64,000 bases of DNA from an uncultured Flavobacteriales bacterium (GCA_943787435.1 CALSMK010000021.1:1-64000); one strand, 5' to 3'; counted from the first letter of the stretch, positions 44,530 through 56,113 are shown. Program-made: numbers and translations. Notes: generated from the sequence alone by a model not told the origin.

Positions 44530-46564
44530 ATGTTGAACCTGTTTTCCGGATCTCCGGTCGCCATGCGCACGGCGCTAATGGCTTTTGTTGCTTTCATCGC
44601 GCTGCCTGTGGCCGCTCAAAACGACATGACGGCCGATGCCGACGCCGCCTTTGACCGCGGCGGATATTTCGAAGCCGCCAAGGACTATCAGGCATCATAT
44701 GCCAAACTCAAAGGCGACTTGGAAGAAAAGGGCCGCGTGTGCTACCGCATCGGCGAATGTTACCGATTGAGCCGTGCCCTTCCCGCAGCGGAGGAGTGGT
44801 ACAAGCGCGCCATCGACTTGAAGTGGGCAGACGACAACCCCAACGTCTTCAAGCACTACGGCATGGTGTTCATGGGCCAGGGAGAGTTTGACGATGCCGT
44901 CGAGCAATTTGAGAAGTACAAAGCAGCAGGCGGTGACGGCGCATTGGCCAACACCATGATTGAGTCCTGCAATGCCGCTGCCGAGAGCTTGATCATCAAC
45001 GACAGCCGTTTCGTAGTGGAGCCTTTGGTCATGGTCAACTCACCGAGTTTCGATTTCGCCATGGCCTTTGCCGATAAGCGCGGCGAAGAGGTCATTTTCG
45101 CCTCGAGCCGAAGCAGTTCCACCGGAAGCGGCGAAGACCCCATTACGGGGGAGAGCTACATGGATTTGTTCATGGCCGAAGTGGACCGCAAGGGCAAGTG
45201 GAGCATCCCGGAACCGCTCGGCAATACCATCAACAGCCCGAGCAATGAAGGCGGGGTGACCTTGGATTCCAAGTTCAAGACCTTGTACTTCACGCGCTGT
45301 CTCATCGACAAAGACAACAACTACCCTTGCGACATCTTCCGCGTCCCAGCGCGCGGGATCGCGAACTGGGGTGCTGCCGAGGAGCTCCCCGTCCTCGACC
45401 GCGAAGCAGGTGGACGATTCAGCTCTCAGGTGGGCCAGCCCTCTCATGACCCCGGATGACCATGTACATGGTCTTCGTCAGTGACATGCAAGGCGGGCAG
45501 GGCGGCACGCGACCTCTGGTACATCCAGTGGGACGACGCCTCCGAAGAGTGGGGCGCTCGCCACCAACATGGGCCCGGGCATCAATTCCGTCATCCGACG
45601 AGTATCTTCCCCCACATCCGCAAAAACGGCGACCTCTATTTCGCCTCGGAGCCGCCCCGGCGGCATGGGGGGGCTCGACATCTTGAAGGCCACGTGGGCA
45701 GGGAGACGGCATGAACTTCGAAGCCCCGGAGTTCATGGAGTACCCCATCAACTCCGCCAGCGACGACTTTGCCTTGGTCTACCACCCCAAGGACGAAAAG
45801 GGCTTCCTGAGCTCTTCCGACCGTCCCGAGAGCAAGGGCAAAGGACGACCTCTTCGCCTTTAGCCATGCCCCCGCTTGAGTTCGACTACGTGCCCTTACG
45901 TCTACGACTACGACACGGGCATGCCCATTGTGGGCGCCTCGGTCGCGGTCACAGGCCAGCGACGGCGACAGCGCTTCTGGCCGAGACAGACGGCGAAGGC
46001 GGTATTGCAGAGGGAAGGCGGCTGGGCCATCGGCGCGGAAAGCACCTATTCGGTGGAGCATCTCCATGGAGGGATACATCAGTGCCGGAGATCAGTTCAG
46101 CACCGTCGGCCTGTCCAAGTCCACCAACTTCATCAAGGAATACCTCCTGCGCGAGGTGGTGACCAACGAGGATTACCCCATGCCATTGGTGCAGTATGAA
46201 TTTGCGAAAGCGGACCTCATTGTGGACGCAGCAGTCAATTCCGAGACTCTTTGGATTACCTGGTCGACCTCTTGGACCGCAACCCAACCTTCGTGATTTC
46301 GTTGGAAGCCCACACCGATACCCGGGGTGGAAACCAAGCGAACGATGTGTGAGCCAGCGACGTGCAGAGACCTGTGTGAACTATCTCGTTGAGCGCGGAA
46401 TTGAGCGCGAGCGTTTGCAGCCTTTGGGCCGCGGAGAAACCATGCCTTTGATCAGCGACGCAGCGATTGCCGCCCTCGCCACTGAAGAAGAGCGTGAGGC
46501 GGCGCACCAGATGAACCGCCGGACCGTTTTCCGGATCACCAGCTTCGATTACGTACCCGAGTGA
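44530..46564 (+). CDS. TPR / PD40 propeller / CRD-like / OmpA protein, PorE-like T9SS component; middle frameshifted
   Basis: TPR-like N-term (DAAFDRGGYFEAAKDYQASYAKLKGD..., AAEEWYKRAIDLKW), PD40-like (RGEEVIFASSRSSSTG), YDYDTGMPIVGASV (CRD-like), OmpA C-term (RRAETCVNYLVERGIERERLQPLGRGE). Confidence 0.65.
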
Positions 46565-46569
46565 GTGAA

Positions 46570-47763
46570 ATGAGTTCCGGTTCTACCACACAGGACCGGT
46601 ATGCCCGGCGCGGAGTCTCCTCGGGAAAGGAGGAGGTTCATGCCGCGATTTCAGGCATCGACAAAGGGTTGTTCCCCAAGGCGTTTTGTAAAGTCGTTCC
46701 CGATGCTTTGACCGGCAGCGAAGAGCATTGCTTGGTCATGCATGCCGATGGCGCAGGCACCAAGAGTGCCTTGGCCTGGATTTACTGGAAGGAGACCGGC
46801 GATTTGTCGGTTTGGAAAGGCATTGCCCAAGATGCTCTGGTGATGAACATCGACGACCTGCTCTGCGTGGGTGCCACAGGTCCCATTTTGGTGAGTTCGA
46901 CCATCGGAAGAAACAAGCGCCTGGTTCCTGGTGAAGTCATCGCAGCCCTGATTCAGGGCACAGAAGAACTCATGGCCGAGTGGCGCAAATGGGGCTTGGA
47001 TGTCCGAGGGACAGGTGGCGAAACTGCAGATTTGGGCGATTTGGTGCGCACAGTGGTGGTGGATTCTACGGTGGTTTGCCGGATGGAGCGCGATCAGGTC
47101 ATTGACAATGCACGCATTCAGGAAGGCGACGTTGTGGTCGGTTTGGCCAGTGATGGCCAATCCAACTATGAGGCCGACTGGAATGGAGGCACGGGAAGCA
47201 ATGGCCTCACAAGTGCCCGCCACGATGTTTTCGGACCCGGCTGGAGAGAGAAGTACCCCGAGTGTTTTGACCCAGGGTTGCCAGAGGACCTGGTCTACAC
47301 AGGACCGTTCAACGTCACAGACGATGTGGACGGTGTTCCGGTGGATGCAGGAAAGTTGGTTCTGTCACCCACCCGGACCTACGCTCCCATCTTGGTGGAT
47401 TTGTTCAAGGCGGGTCGAGGGCCCCTTCACGGGCTGGTCCACTGCAGCGGCGGAGGCCAAACCAAGGTGCTCCACTTTGCAGACGAAAAGCTTCACATTG
47501 TCAAGGATGGCCTTTTTGAAACGCCTCCCTTGTTCAAGCTGATTCAAGAGCACAGCGGCACTGCATGGCGAGAGATGTATCAGGTCTACAACATGGGCCA
47601 CCGAATGGAGGTGTACACCACGCCTGAGCATGCCCAAGTGGTGATTGACACCGCGCAGAAGCATGGTGTGGAAGCCAAAGTGGTGGGGCGTGTTGAGGCG
47701 CGTTCAGCCGGGGCTCCGCGATTGACCATCCAAGGTCCGTTGGGCCAAGAAACGTACAGCTGA
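46570..47763 (+). CDS. purM: Phosphoribosylformylglycinamidine cyclo-ligase (AIR synthase)
   Basis: [17 protein letters not shown]..., [44 protein letters not shown]. Confidence 0.85.
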   Translation: MSSGSTTQDRYARRGVSSGKEEVHAAISGIDKGLFPKAFCKVVPDALTGSEEHCLVMHADGAGTKSALAWIYWKETGDLSVWKGIAQDALVMNIDDLLCVGATGPILVSSTIGRNKRLVPGEVIAALIQGTEELMAEWRKWGLDVRGTGGETADLGDLVRTVVVDSTVVCRMERDQVIDNARIQEGDVVVGLASDGQSNYEADWNGGTGSNGLTSARHDVFGPGWREKYPECFDPGLPEDLVYTGPFNVTDDVDGVPVDAGKLVLSPTRTYAPILVDLFKAGRGPLHGLVHCSGGGQTKVLHFADEKLHIVKDGLFETPPLFKLIQEHSGTAWREMYQVYNMGHRMEVYTTPEHAQVVIDTAQKHGVEAKVVGRVEARSAGAPRLTIQGPLGQETYS

Positions 47764-47764
47764 G

Positions 47765-48856
47765 ATGGAAGGGCTGCTGGATCGGCTGGCGGCATTGGAA
47801 GACCGGCATCGGGAGTTGTCGCTTCGGGTGATTGACCCTGGTGTGATTTCAGACCCTGAGGCTTACCGAACGGCGATGAGGGATTACAACCTTTTGGATC
47901 CCATTGTCAAGCGTGTTCAAGAATACAGACAGGCTTGGGAAAGCTTGGCCGAGGCCAAGCAAGACATGGTCAGCGACGATGCGGAACTCAAGGACATGGC
48001 CCGTGAAGAGGTCGTTCGTTTGGAGTCGGTTATGCGGGGCCTGAGTGAAGAGCTGCAGGAAGCCCTTGTTCCCGACGATCCCAGTGACCAGCGCGACTGC
48101 GTATTGGAGTTGAGGGCTGGAACAGGGGGCGACGAGGCGGCCATATGGGCGGGCGACTTGTTCCGGATGTACCACAGGTATGTGGAAGGCAAGGGTTGGA
48201 AGCTCGAAGTCATCAGCGCCCACGATGGAACGGCAGGAGGCTACAAGGAAATTGTGGCGCGGGTTTCCGGAAACGCAGTCTTTGGTCACTTGAAGTACGA
48301 GAGCGGGACGCACCGTGTTCAAAGGGTCCCGGCCACGGAATCGCAAGGTCGCATCCACACCAGTGCTGCCACCGTGGCCATATTGCCCCAAGCAGAACAG
48401 TCCGACTTCAAGCTGGACCTCAAGGACATTCGCAAAGACACCTTCAGGGCGAGTGGTGCCGGGGGGCAGCATGTCAACAAAACCGAAAGTGCCGTCCGGT
48501 TGACCCATATGCCGACAGGCGTGGTGGTCGAGTGCCAAGATGGACGTTCTCAGCATGCCAATTATGACCAGGCGCTGGGGGTGTTGCGAACCCGACTTTG
48601 GGAGGCCGAAGATCGGGTCCGGCGTGCATCTGAAGCCGCAGAAAGGAAATCTCAGGTGGGCACGGGCGACAGGTCGGGAAAAATCCGGACGTACAACTAC
48701 TCCCAAGGCCGCGTCACAGACCACCGCATTGGCCTTACGGTGCATGCTCTGGAACGGGTTCTGGGGGGAGACTTGCAAGAGATTGTCGATGCCCTTCGCA
48801 CCGTGGAGCGCACCGAGCGCTTGAAGCAAGCGGGCATAGGAAGTGGTGCTTCCTGA
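47765..48856 (+). CDS. prfA: Peptide chain release factor 1
   Basis: [77 protein letters not shown]. Confidence 0.95.
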   Translation: MEGLLDRLAALEDRHRELSLRVIDPGVISDPEAYRTAMRDYNLLDPIVKRVQEYRQAWESLAEAKQDMVSDDAELKDMAREEVVRLESVMRGLSEELQEALVPDDPSDQRDCVLELRAGTGGDEAAIWAGDLFRMYHRYVEGKGWKLEVISAHDGTAGGYKEIVARVSGNAVFGHLKYESGTHRVQRVPATESQGRIHTSAATVAILPQAEQSDFKLDLKDIRKDTFRASGAGGQHVNKTESAVRLTHMPTGVVVECQDGRSQHANYDQALGVLRTRLWEAEDRVRRASEAAERKSQVGTGDRSGKIRTYNYSQGRVTDHRIGLTVHALERVLGGDLQEIVDALRTVERTERLKQAGIGSGAS

Positions 48857-48897
48857 CTTGGGTTGGGCATCGTTTTAGAAAGGTATCTTCGCCAGCC

Positions 48898-49719
48898 ATG
48901 GACCGACAGTTGCTCATCGAAACCATCCGTGCCAAGCAGTCTTTTCTCTGCGTCGGATTGGACCCTGATCCCGCCCGCATTCCCGCCCATTTGGGCACCG
49001 GACCAGAGGCTGTATTGGCCTTCAATCGGGCGATCATTCAGGCGACCTCTGATTTGGCGGTGGCCTACAAGCCCAATGTGGCCTTCTACGAGGCGATGGG
49101 CGCGGATGGGTGGAACGTTTTGGCGGAGACCATGGCCGCTATTCCTTCGGACTGCCTGCGGATTGCAGATGCCAAACGCGGGGACATCGGCAACACTGCC
49201 ACCCGTTATGCCCAGGCCGCGTTTGAAGCATGGGGGGCCGATGCCGTGACTGTCGCGCCTTATATGGGGCGTGACAGTGTCGAGCCCTTTTTGGCCTTCG
49301 AGGACAAGTGGACCATCCTGCTGGCCGCCACGTCCAATCCGGGAGCAGAAGACTTTGAATTTCACGGTGGCCAAAACGGATCGCCCTTGTGGCGGAAAGT
49401 TTTGGAGGTGAGTCAACAATACAAGGGCGCTGAGCGCTTGATGTATGTGGTGGGGGCGACCCGTCCAGAATGGCTTGCGGAGGTCAGGGCTGTGGTGCCG
49501 GAGCGCTTCTTGTTGGTGCCAGGTGTCGGGGCCCAAGGTGGAAGCCTTGAGGCTGTGTGTAAGGCCGGTTGGGCCGAGTCTTTGGCTGGCGGGTTGCTCG
49601 TCAATGTGGGGCGCAGCTTGATGTACGCATCGGCAGGAGAGGATTTTGCAGAGGCAGCCCGAACAGAAGCTTGGCAACTCCAAAAGGCCATGGCCTTGGA
49701 ATTGAGCGCATCCCGTTAA
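48898..49719 (+). CDS. pyrF: Orotidine 5'-phosphate decarboxylase
   Basis: CVGLDPDPARIP, AYKPNVAFYEAMG, LRIADAKRGDIGNTATRYA. Confidence 0.93.
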   Translation: MDRQLLIETIRAKQSFLCVGLDPDPARIPAHLGTGPEAVLAFNRAIIQATSDLAVAYKPNVAFYEAMGADGWNVLAETMAAIPSDCLRIADAKRGDIGNTATRYAQAAFEAWGADAVTVAPYMGRDSVEPFLAFEDKWTILLAATSNPGAEDFEFHGGQNGSPLWRKVLEVSQQYKGAERLMYVVGATRPEWLAEVRAVVPERFLLVPGVGAQGGSLEAVCKAGWAESLAGGLLVNVGRSLMYASAGEDFAEAARTEAWQLQKAMALELSASR

Positions 49720-49728
49720 CTTTCCGCT

Positions 49729-50757
49729 GTGCTCTACCGGTTCAAATCATTCAGTCGAATTGCCCTGTCCTTGACCGTGGTCATGCTGGTGGTTGTGATG
49801 GGCAGCGTGGGCTTCATGGTTTTGGAGGACTACACCTTCATCGAAGCCTTCTATATGACCATGATCACCGTGAGCACGGTGGGCTTTCGAGAAGTGCATG
49901 AACTCAGCCCGAATGGGATGGTGTTCACCTCACTGCTTATCATTTTCTCCATCGGTACATTCGCGTACACCATCTCCGCCATAACAACGTACTTCGTGGC
50001 AGGGGAATATCGGGACCTCTTCAAGGCAAGGAAATTGGAACGCACCATCGACAACCTGGACAATCACGTGATCGTTTGCGGCTACGGCCGTGTCGGCGAA
50101 AAGGCCTATGCAGACCTGCAGGCCAAGGGATACGACGTGGTCATTGTAGAAAAAGACGAAGAGCTGGTCTCTCAACTGAGGGAAGGGTTGACCCCGCTTG
50201 TCATCGCTGGAGACGCCACCAAAGACGATCGCTTGATGGCGGCAGCTGTGGAGCGCGCCCGTGCGGTCATTTGCACCCTGCCAAGCGATGCGGACAACCT
50301 GTATACGGTTCTTTCTGTTCGTGAACACAATGAGCGAGCCATGCTCATCAGCCGGGCCTCTCAAGCGGCTTCTGTGGCCAAATTGAGGAGGGCTGGGGCA
50401 GACAATGTGATCATGCCCGACACAGTGGGTGGAGCGCATATGGCATCACTGGTTGTCAATCCCGATGTGATGGACTTCATTGACCACATTCGGATTCAAG
50501 GAAAGGACGCCATCAACCTCGAGGAGGTCGACGTGAAAGACCTGCCCAGTGAATTTCGGTTGCCCACCTTGGGAGAGGTGGATGCCAGGAACCGCTTGGG
50601 TGTGAATGTCATCGGAGTCAAAACATCAGCAGGAGAGTTCATCATCAATCCAGGGCCGAACACTCCATTGGATAACGCCTGCAAGCTCTTTGTGCTCGGA
50701 AGCGAAAACCAGTTGCGTTTGCTCAACCGATTGTTCGGTTTGCAAACTCCGGAGTGA
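49729..50757 (+). CDS. Ion channel with TrkA-N/RCK domain (Kch-like)
   Basis: Two TM segments flanking [15 protein letters not shown], then [31 protein letters not shown]. Confidence 0.88.
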   Translation: MLYRFKSFSRIALSLTVVMLVVVMGSVGFMVLEDYTFIEAFYMTMITVSTVGFREVHELSPNGMVFTSLLIIFSIGTFAYTISAITTYFVAGEYRDLFKARKLERTIDNLDNHVIVCGYGRVGEKAYADLQAKGYDVVIVEKDEELVSQLREGLTPLVIAGDATKDDRLMAAAVERARAVICTLPSDADNLYTVLSVREHNERAMLISRASQAASVAKLRRAGADNVIMPDTVGGAHMASLVVNPDVMDFIDHIRIQGKDAINLEEVDVKDLPSEFRLPTLGEVDARNRLGVNVIGVKTSAGEFIINPGPNTPLDNACKLFVLGSENQLRLLNRLFGLQTPE

Positions 50758-50821
50758 TTCCCGCGGTCGGGAGCATGTTGCGGGTCCTATATTGCGCCCA
50801 ACGCAAACCAAACAAGATTTC

Positions 50822-52366
50822 ATGCAACGCCTGATCGCCGCCAGCACTGCGCTGTTCGCCCTATTTGTTCTTCCTTTTCAAGCTGCCGCAGCCACTGTGG
50901 ACGACGCCATTAACAGCGTGATGGGACCTGTAACAGAGGTCATCACTTCTGTGATTTTCTGGAGCGTTGAGATTGGTGGATTCACCGTTCCATTCGTTTT
51001 GATTTGGTTGTTTGTGGGCGCCCTGTTTTTTACCGTTTACTTCAAGTTCATCAACATCCGAGCTTTTGGACATGCTTTGGATGTGGTCAGGGGCAAATAC
51101 GACGACCCCAGCCACCAAGGCGAGGTGTCTCATTTTCAAGCGCTGACGGCAGCTTTGAGCGGTACGGTCGGTGTCGGCAACATTGCGGGTGTGGCCGTCG
51201 CGGTGTCCTTGGGAGGGCCTGGCGCTACGTTCTGGATGATCATCGCAGGGCTTTTTGGAATGAGCAGCAAGTTCATTGAGTGCACCCTTGGGCTCAAGTA
51301 CCGCCGGCAGAACCCCGATGGATCGGTGTCAGGAGGCCCCATGTATTATTTGCGAGATGGCCTCGCTAAGCAGGGCAAAGGAGGGCTGGGTAAGGTTCTC
51401 GCGGTTCTGTTTGCCATCGCATGCATCGGAGGTTCATTTGGTGGAGGCAACATGGTGCAAATCAACCAGGCCACTCAGCAGTTGATTGCGGTAACCGGAG
51501 GAGAATCCAGCATCTTGTTTGGTCAGGGTTGGATGTTCGGTGTTTTGATGGCCTTGGTGGTGGGTGTGGTGATTTTGGGTGGCATCAAGTCCATTGCCAA
51601 AGTGACCGATAAGATTGTTCCATTTATGGTTGGCATCTACATTTTGGGTGCGCTCTGGGTCATCTTGACTAACCTCGGTGCGGTTCCCACTGCTTTTGGG
51701 AGAATCATCAGCGGCGCCTTCGACACCGAAGCGATGTACGGAGGTCTTGTCGGGGTTTTGATTCAAGGCATCCGTCGCGCGGCATTCTCCAATGAAGCCG
51801 GTATTGGATCGGCATCGATTGCGCACAGTGCTGCCAAGACCGATGAGCCAGTGAGCGAAGGCATTGTGGCTTTGCTCGAGCCATTCATTGACACCGTTGT
51901 GATTTGCACAATGACCGCTTTGGTGATTGTCATTACGGACTATGGTCAGTACGACGCTGTCACGGTGCTTGGCAATGCGCAATCCGGTTCACTGGATGCC
52001 ATTGGTCTCACTTCGAGTAGTTTTGAGCAGAGCATCTCTTGGTTCCCAGGAGTGCTTTCGCTGGCCGTCATTTTGTTTGCGCTGTCCACCATGATTTCAT
52101 GGAGCTATTACGGCCTCAAGGCATGGACATACTTGTTTGGGGAAACCAGAGCGGCTGACTTGAGCTACAAGGCCATCTTTTGTGTCTTTGTGGTGGTGGG
52201 TTCAGCCATCAGTGCAAGCAGTGTTTTTGACTTTGGCGATGCGATGATTTTCGCCATGTGTTTCCCGAATGTTCTTGGTTTGTACTTCCTCGCAGGAGAA
52301 GTTCGGGGAGACCTTACCGATTACCTCAAACGGGTCAAGTCCGGAGAGATCAAGCGGTACGACTGA
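50822..52366 (+). CDS. Alanine/glycine:cation symporter (AGCS family)
   Basis: [66 protein letters not shown]. Confidence 0.93.
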   Translation: MQRLIAASTALFALFVLPFQAAAATVDDAINSVMGPVTEVITSVIFWSVEIGGFTVPFVLIWLFVGALFFTVYFKFINIRAFGHALDVVRGKYDDPSHQGEVSHFQALTAALSGTVGVGNIAGVAVAVSLGGPGATFWMIIAGLFGMSSKFIECTLGLKYRRQNPDGSVSGGPMYYLRDGLAKQGKGGLGKVLAVLFAIACIGGSFGGGNMVQINQATQQLIAVTGGESSILFGQGWMFGVLMALVVGVVILGGIKSIAKVTDKIVPFMVGIYILGALWVILTNLGAVPTAFGRIISGAFDTEAMYGGLVGVLIQGIRRAAFSNEAGIGSASIAHSAAKTDEPVSEGIVALLEPFIDTVVICTMTALVIVITDYGQYDAVTVLGNAQSGSLDAIGLTSSSFEQSISWFPGVLSLAVILFALSTMISWSYYGLKAWTYLFGETRAADLSYKAIFCVFVVVGSAISASSVFDFGDAMIFAMCFPNVLGLYFLAGEVRGDLTDYLKRVKSGEIKRYD

Positions 52367-52372
52367 TTTCCT

Positions 52373-53341
52373 TTGCGCGAGCCATGGGGGCCTCCTCCGT
52401 TGAGGTCGGAGCGCATCGGCGCTTGGCTGTTGGGTGCAGCTCTGTTTTTTTGGTCGGGTGTCGAATTGTGGCGCACCCAAAGGAAGTTCACTCCTGAGCC
52501 CATTGGCGTAGAGGTTCTTCTGCATGCATTGGGCACGCTTCCAAGTGCCCCAAATCAGCCGGTGGGCTCGAGGTTGAGCCCTTTGTCGCCGAATCCTCTG
52601 GTAGCGGATTCGTCTCCGATTTTGGTGGAATCCTTAGATTCGGCAGCTTGGGTGAGCTTGGGTTTAAGTCCTCGTCAAGCCGCCTCAGCCATCCGTTATC
52701 AGAATGCTGTGGGCGGTATTACACGCCCTGATATGTTGGAGCGCATGCGGGTTTTGCCAGAGGAGTGGATGGAGAACCATCGCCACAGGTTGGTGTTTCC
52801 TCCTGTGGATGCCCATCGCATCGACAGGGCTGTTCAAGGTTCAAGTCTTGGACCTTCACCTGCTCTTCCTCCTCGAGAGTGTTCGGGCGAATCGACGCCC
52901 CATCTATTGGTTCCTGACTTCGACCCTGCTGACCGTGTGGATCTGAATCTGGCAGACAGTTTGGAGCTTTTGTCGATTCGGGGTGTGGGGCCTTGGGTCA
53001 CGGCGAAAATTTTGAAGTCAAGGCGGCAGTGGGGCGGTTTTTCGGACACACTTCAGCTCAAACAGGCTTTGGGTTGGGACAGCTTGGCCCTTGCCCTGAT
53101 GGGCAAGTTCAAATGCTCTCCCGAACACGTTCGCCGTCTTTGCACTGAGGAGCTTGATGCGGGAGCTTGGGCGAATTTGCCAGGGGTTTCACGCAAACAA
53201 GGTCAAGTCGTTGCGAGGTATGTGAACGAGCATGGTGGCGAATTGCAAAGTTTGATGAGGTGCGGAGTTCTGGATTCGGTGTGTTGGAGTCAACTTTTGC
53301 CTCATTTAAAAACCTGCAGGCCCACAACGGAGAATCATTGA
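52373..53341 (+). CDS. Helix-hairpin-helix (ComEA-like) protein
   Basis: VDLNLADSLELLSIRGVGPWVTAKILKSRRQWGGFSDTLQLKQALG; TTG start predicted. Confidence 0.75.
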   Translation: MREPWGPPPLRSERIGAWLLGAALFFWSGVELWRTQRKFTPEPIGVEVLLHALGTLPSAPNQPVGSRLSPLSPNPLVADSSPILVESLDSAAWVSLGLSPRQAASAIRYQNAVGGITRPDMLERMRVLPEEWMENHRHRLVFPPVDAHRIDRAVQGSSLGPSPALPPRECSGESTPHLLVPDFDPADRVDLNLADSLELLSIRGVGPWVTAKILKSRRQWGGFSDTLQLKQALGWDSLALALMGKFKCSPEHVRRLCTEELDAGAWANLPGVSRKQGQVVARYVNEHGGELQSLMRCGVLDSVCWSQLLPHLKTCRPTTENH

Positions 53342-53347
53342 CGACCT

Positions 53348-54517
53348 TTGCACCATAAACCGGATGCAATGAACTTCCAGGAAAATGAAACCATCTCAGC
53401 CATACGGGTCATGGTGAGAGATTTTGCGGCGCGAGAAATCCATCCTCATGTGATGGAGTGGGACGAAGCTCAACACTTCCCCCGTGAGGCTTTCTCCAAA
53501 ATGGGAGAACTTGGCCTTTTGGGGATGCTCGTTCCAGAAGAGTTTGGCGGCGCGGGATTGGGCTACCACGAATACTCCGCAGCCATAGAGGAGCTGGCAG
53601 CTGTTTGCGGCTCTGTGGGTTTGAGCATGGCGGCCCACAACAGCTTGTGCACCAATCACATTTTGACGTTTGGTAGCCAAGCGCAGAAAGAGCGTTTTTT
53701 GCCAAAGTTGGCTTCAGGAGCTCACATTGGGGCCTGGGGGCTCACAGAGGCGGGCACTGGGTCAGATGCCATGCGGATGCGGTGCACTGCGGTTCAAGAC
53801 GGAGAGGATTGGATTTTGAATGGGACCAAAAACTGGATCACCCATGGGCTAAGCGCAGAGGTGGCTGTTGTGCTGGTGAGAACGGGTGAGTTGCTCGACA
53901 GCCATGGCATTACTGCCATGGTCGTGGAACGGAACATGCCCGGATTCAAGGGCGGAAAGAAAGAGAACAAGCTGGGCATGCGCGCAAGCGAGACCGCTGA
54001 GCTCATTTTTGAGGACTGTCGAGTTCCGGCTTCTCATGTCCTTGGTGAAGTGGGGGAGGGGTTCATTCAGGCCATGAAGATTCTGGATGGCGGTCGAATC
54101 TCAATCGCCGCCTTGTCACTTGGGATTGGAAGAGGTGCTTATGAAGCGGCCCTGAAATATGCCAAGGAGAGGGAACAGTTCGGTCAGCCCATTGCTCATT
54201 TCCAAGGCATTGGATTCAAGTTGGCTGACATGGCGCTGAGCATAGAAGCGTCCAGGCTGCTCATCAGTAAGGCCTGCTGGGCGAAAGAGAATGGAGGCGA
54301 TGTCACCCGGTTGGGGGCCATGGCGAAATATCAGGCTTCGGAAATGAGCGTGTCTGTTGCCACAGATGCCGTTCAGATTTTTGGTGGTTACGGTTATACC
54401 AAGGATTTCCCAGTGGAAAAGCACTACCGAGATGCCAAGCTCTGCACCATCGGTGAGGGGACATCTGAAATTCAAAAACTCGTGATTTCGAGGGGGCTGA
54501 TTAAAGACGGGGTATAA
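53348..54517 (+). CDS. Acyl-CoA dehydrogenase
   Basis: LVPEEFGGAGLGYHEYSAAIEELA, AWGLTEAGTGSDA, QIFGGYGYTKDFPVEKHYRDAKL. Confidence 0.93.
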   Translation: MHHKPDAMNFQENETISAIRVMVRDFAAREIHPHVMEWDEAQHFPREAFSKMGELGLLGMLVPEEFGGAGLGYHEYSAAIEELAAVCGSVGLSMAAHNSLCTNHILTFGSQAQKERFLPKLASGAHIGAWGLTEAGTGSDAMRMRCTAVQDGEDWILNGTKNWITHGLSAEVAVVLVRTGELLDSHGITAMVVERNMPGFKGGKKENKLGMRASETAELIFEDCRVPASHVLGEVGEGFIQAMKILDGGRISIAALSLGIGRGAYEAALKYAKEREQFGQPIAHFQGIGFKLADMALSIEASRLLISKACWAKENGGDVTRLGAMAKYQASEMSVSVATDAVQIFGGYGYTKDFPVEKHYRDAKLCTIGEGTSEIQKLVISRGLIKDGV

Positions 54518-54578
54518 TCCTGAGTTGGCCATCCTAATTTGCCCGAAACCTCGTATCTTCGCGGACCAATTTTCCATC

Positions 54579-54767
54579 ATGCTCGTTATTCCGGTTAAGG
54601 AAGGAGAAAACATCGAACGTGCTCTCAAGCGCTTTAAAAAGAAGTTCGATCGCACAAAAACTGGGCGTATGCTCCGCGCCCGTAAAGAATACGTCAAGCC
54701 AAAGACGGTTCGTCGTGAGGCGATGAAGAAGGCCGTTTACAAAAACAAGAAGGCTTTGATGGGCTGA
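54579..54767 (+). CDS. rpsU: 30S ribosomal protein S21
   Basis: MLVIPVKEGENIERALKRFKKKFDRTKTGRMLRARKEYVKP. Confidence 0.93.
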   Translation: MLVIPVKEGENIERALKRFKKKFDRTKTGRMLRARKEYVKPKTVRREAMKKAVYKNKKALMG

Positions 54768-54817
54768 TAATTTGTGGCGAGACATTGGTCTAGGTATTAT
54801 TGAACAACCAAACCAAA

Positions 54818-55723
54818 ATGTCTTCCGCACTTGCCCCCCAAAAGCCCTTACAGGCTTTCCTGCATTTTCTCGAAAAGGAGAAAAGAGGGAGTGTGCATAC
54901 GCTGCGCTGTTATCGCTCAGACTTGAACCAGTTCCAACGGTTTTTGAACGATAAATATGACCACCAAGAATTGGTGGGAATTGATGGTGATTGGGTCCGC
55001 TCTTGGGTCGTTCACATGATGCAAGAGGGCAGAAGCCCAAGGACCATTCACAGAAAAGTCAGCGCTTTCCGCACATTCAATCGTTTTGCCCGTCGCATGT
55101 CCTTCACGGACAGAGATCCGAGCAATGGAGTTTCACTTCCCAAGCTCGAGAAGAGGGTGAGAGAAGTGGTTCCAGAGCGGAACATCGCGGCCCTTCTCGA
55201 CAGTTCCATTTTTCCGGACTCCTGGTCAGGTCTCAGAGACCGACTCATGATGACTTTGCTCTACGAGACAGGCATCAGGCAGGATGAGCTCATCAAGCTG
55301 CGTCACGCAGATGTTCAGGTGAGCAGGAGGACCATCAAGGTGTCTGGTAAGGGAGGTCGAGAGCGTTTGATTCCCGTCTCTGAAGATTTGTTGGACATGG
55401 CCGAGCAGTACATGCGCGGACGCCCCGGTGTAAGCGATGTCCTGATTGTAACCGATGGCGGTCGAGAGCTCTATCCAGCGTTTGTTTACCGCAGGGTTAA
55501 CCACTATATTACGGAGACGAGCTCGCTGAACAAGTGCAGCCCACACGTCATCCGGCATTCGTTCGCCACCCACCTCTTGAACAGAGGGGCGGACATCAAT
55601 GCAGTGAAAGAGTTGCTTGGTCACAGCAGTTTAAATGCGACACAGCACTACACACACGTCAGCACCAAGCGGCTGAAGGACGCACACAAAGGGTCGGCAC
55701 TTGATACGCGAGGCATCTTCTGA
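54818..55723 (+). CDS. Tyrosine recombinase XerC/XerD-like
   Basis: LYETGIRQDELIKLRHAD, HVIRHSFATHLLNRGADINAVKELLGHSSLNATQHYTHVS; catalytic R...HxxR...H/Y. Confidence 0.9.
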   Translation: MSSALAPQKPLQAFLHFLEKEKRGSVHTLRCYRSDLNQFQRFLNDKYDHQELVGIDGDWVRSWVVHMMQEGRSPRTIHRKVSAFRTFNRFARRMSFTDRDPSNGVSLPKLEKRVREVVPERNIAALLDSSIFPDSWSGLRDRLMMTLLYETGIRQDELIKLRHADVQVSRRTIKVSGKGGRERLIPVSEDLLDMAEQYMRGRPGVSDVLIVTDGGRELYPAFVYRRVNHYITETSSLNKCSPHVIRHSFATHLLNRGADINAVKELLGHSSLNATQHYTHVSTKRLKDAHKGSALDTRGIF

Positions 55724-55748
55724 AGTCTCACTTTCAAGTACCCCTTAC

Positions 55749-56042
55749 ATGCAGATCCAAGTACAATCTATTCACTTCAAAGCAGACCAGAGTCTGGTCA
55801 ATTTCATCCAGGAGAAGCTCCAGAAGCTGACCCTCTTTCACCCAGGCATTCTCACTGCAGATGTTTATCTGCGATTGGACAAGGATCAAGAGCGTGAAAA
55901 TAAGAGGGTCGAGGTCAAGCTCGGCTTGCCCGGACCAGACCTCCACAGCGGTAGGCGCGCCGGCAGTTTCGAAGAGGCTGCAACAGAGGTTGCAGAGGCC
56001 TTGAGGAGGCAACTCGAGAAGGTCAGAGGGAAGGCGGCTTGA
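55749..56042 (+). CDS. Ribosome hibernation promoting factor / RaiA family
   Basis: MQIQVQSIHFKADQSLVNFIQEKLQKLTLFHPGILTADVYLRL; 97 aa. Confidence 0.88.
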   Translation: MQIQVQSIHFKADQSLVNFIQEKLQKLTLFHPGILTADVYLRLDKDQERENKRVEVKLGLPGPDLHSGRRAGSFEEAATEVAEALRRQLEKVRGKAA

Positions 56043-56081
56043 GCCGTTTACAATTCGGGGAATATCAGATGGTTTTTCCCC

Positions 56082-56113
56082 TTTGTACCCAGCGTATTCT
56101 ACACTACATTTGC
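56082..56113 (+). promoter_or_regulatory. Bacteroidota-type promoter: TTTG-N19-TACATTTGC
   Basis: Exact match to TTTG / TAnnTTTG consensus with 19-nt spacer, upstream of the tRNA-tuf cluster. Confidence 0.7.

Noticed and set aside
54818-55723. Tyrosine recombinase as sign of an integrated mobile element
   Set aside because: XerC/D-like housekeeping recombinase between rpsU and hpf; no att repeats, phage or transposon genes seen nearby.
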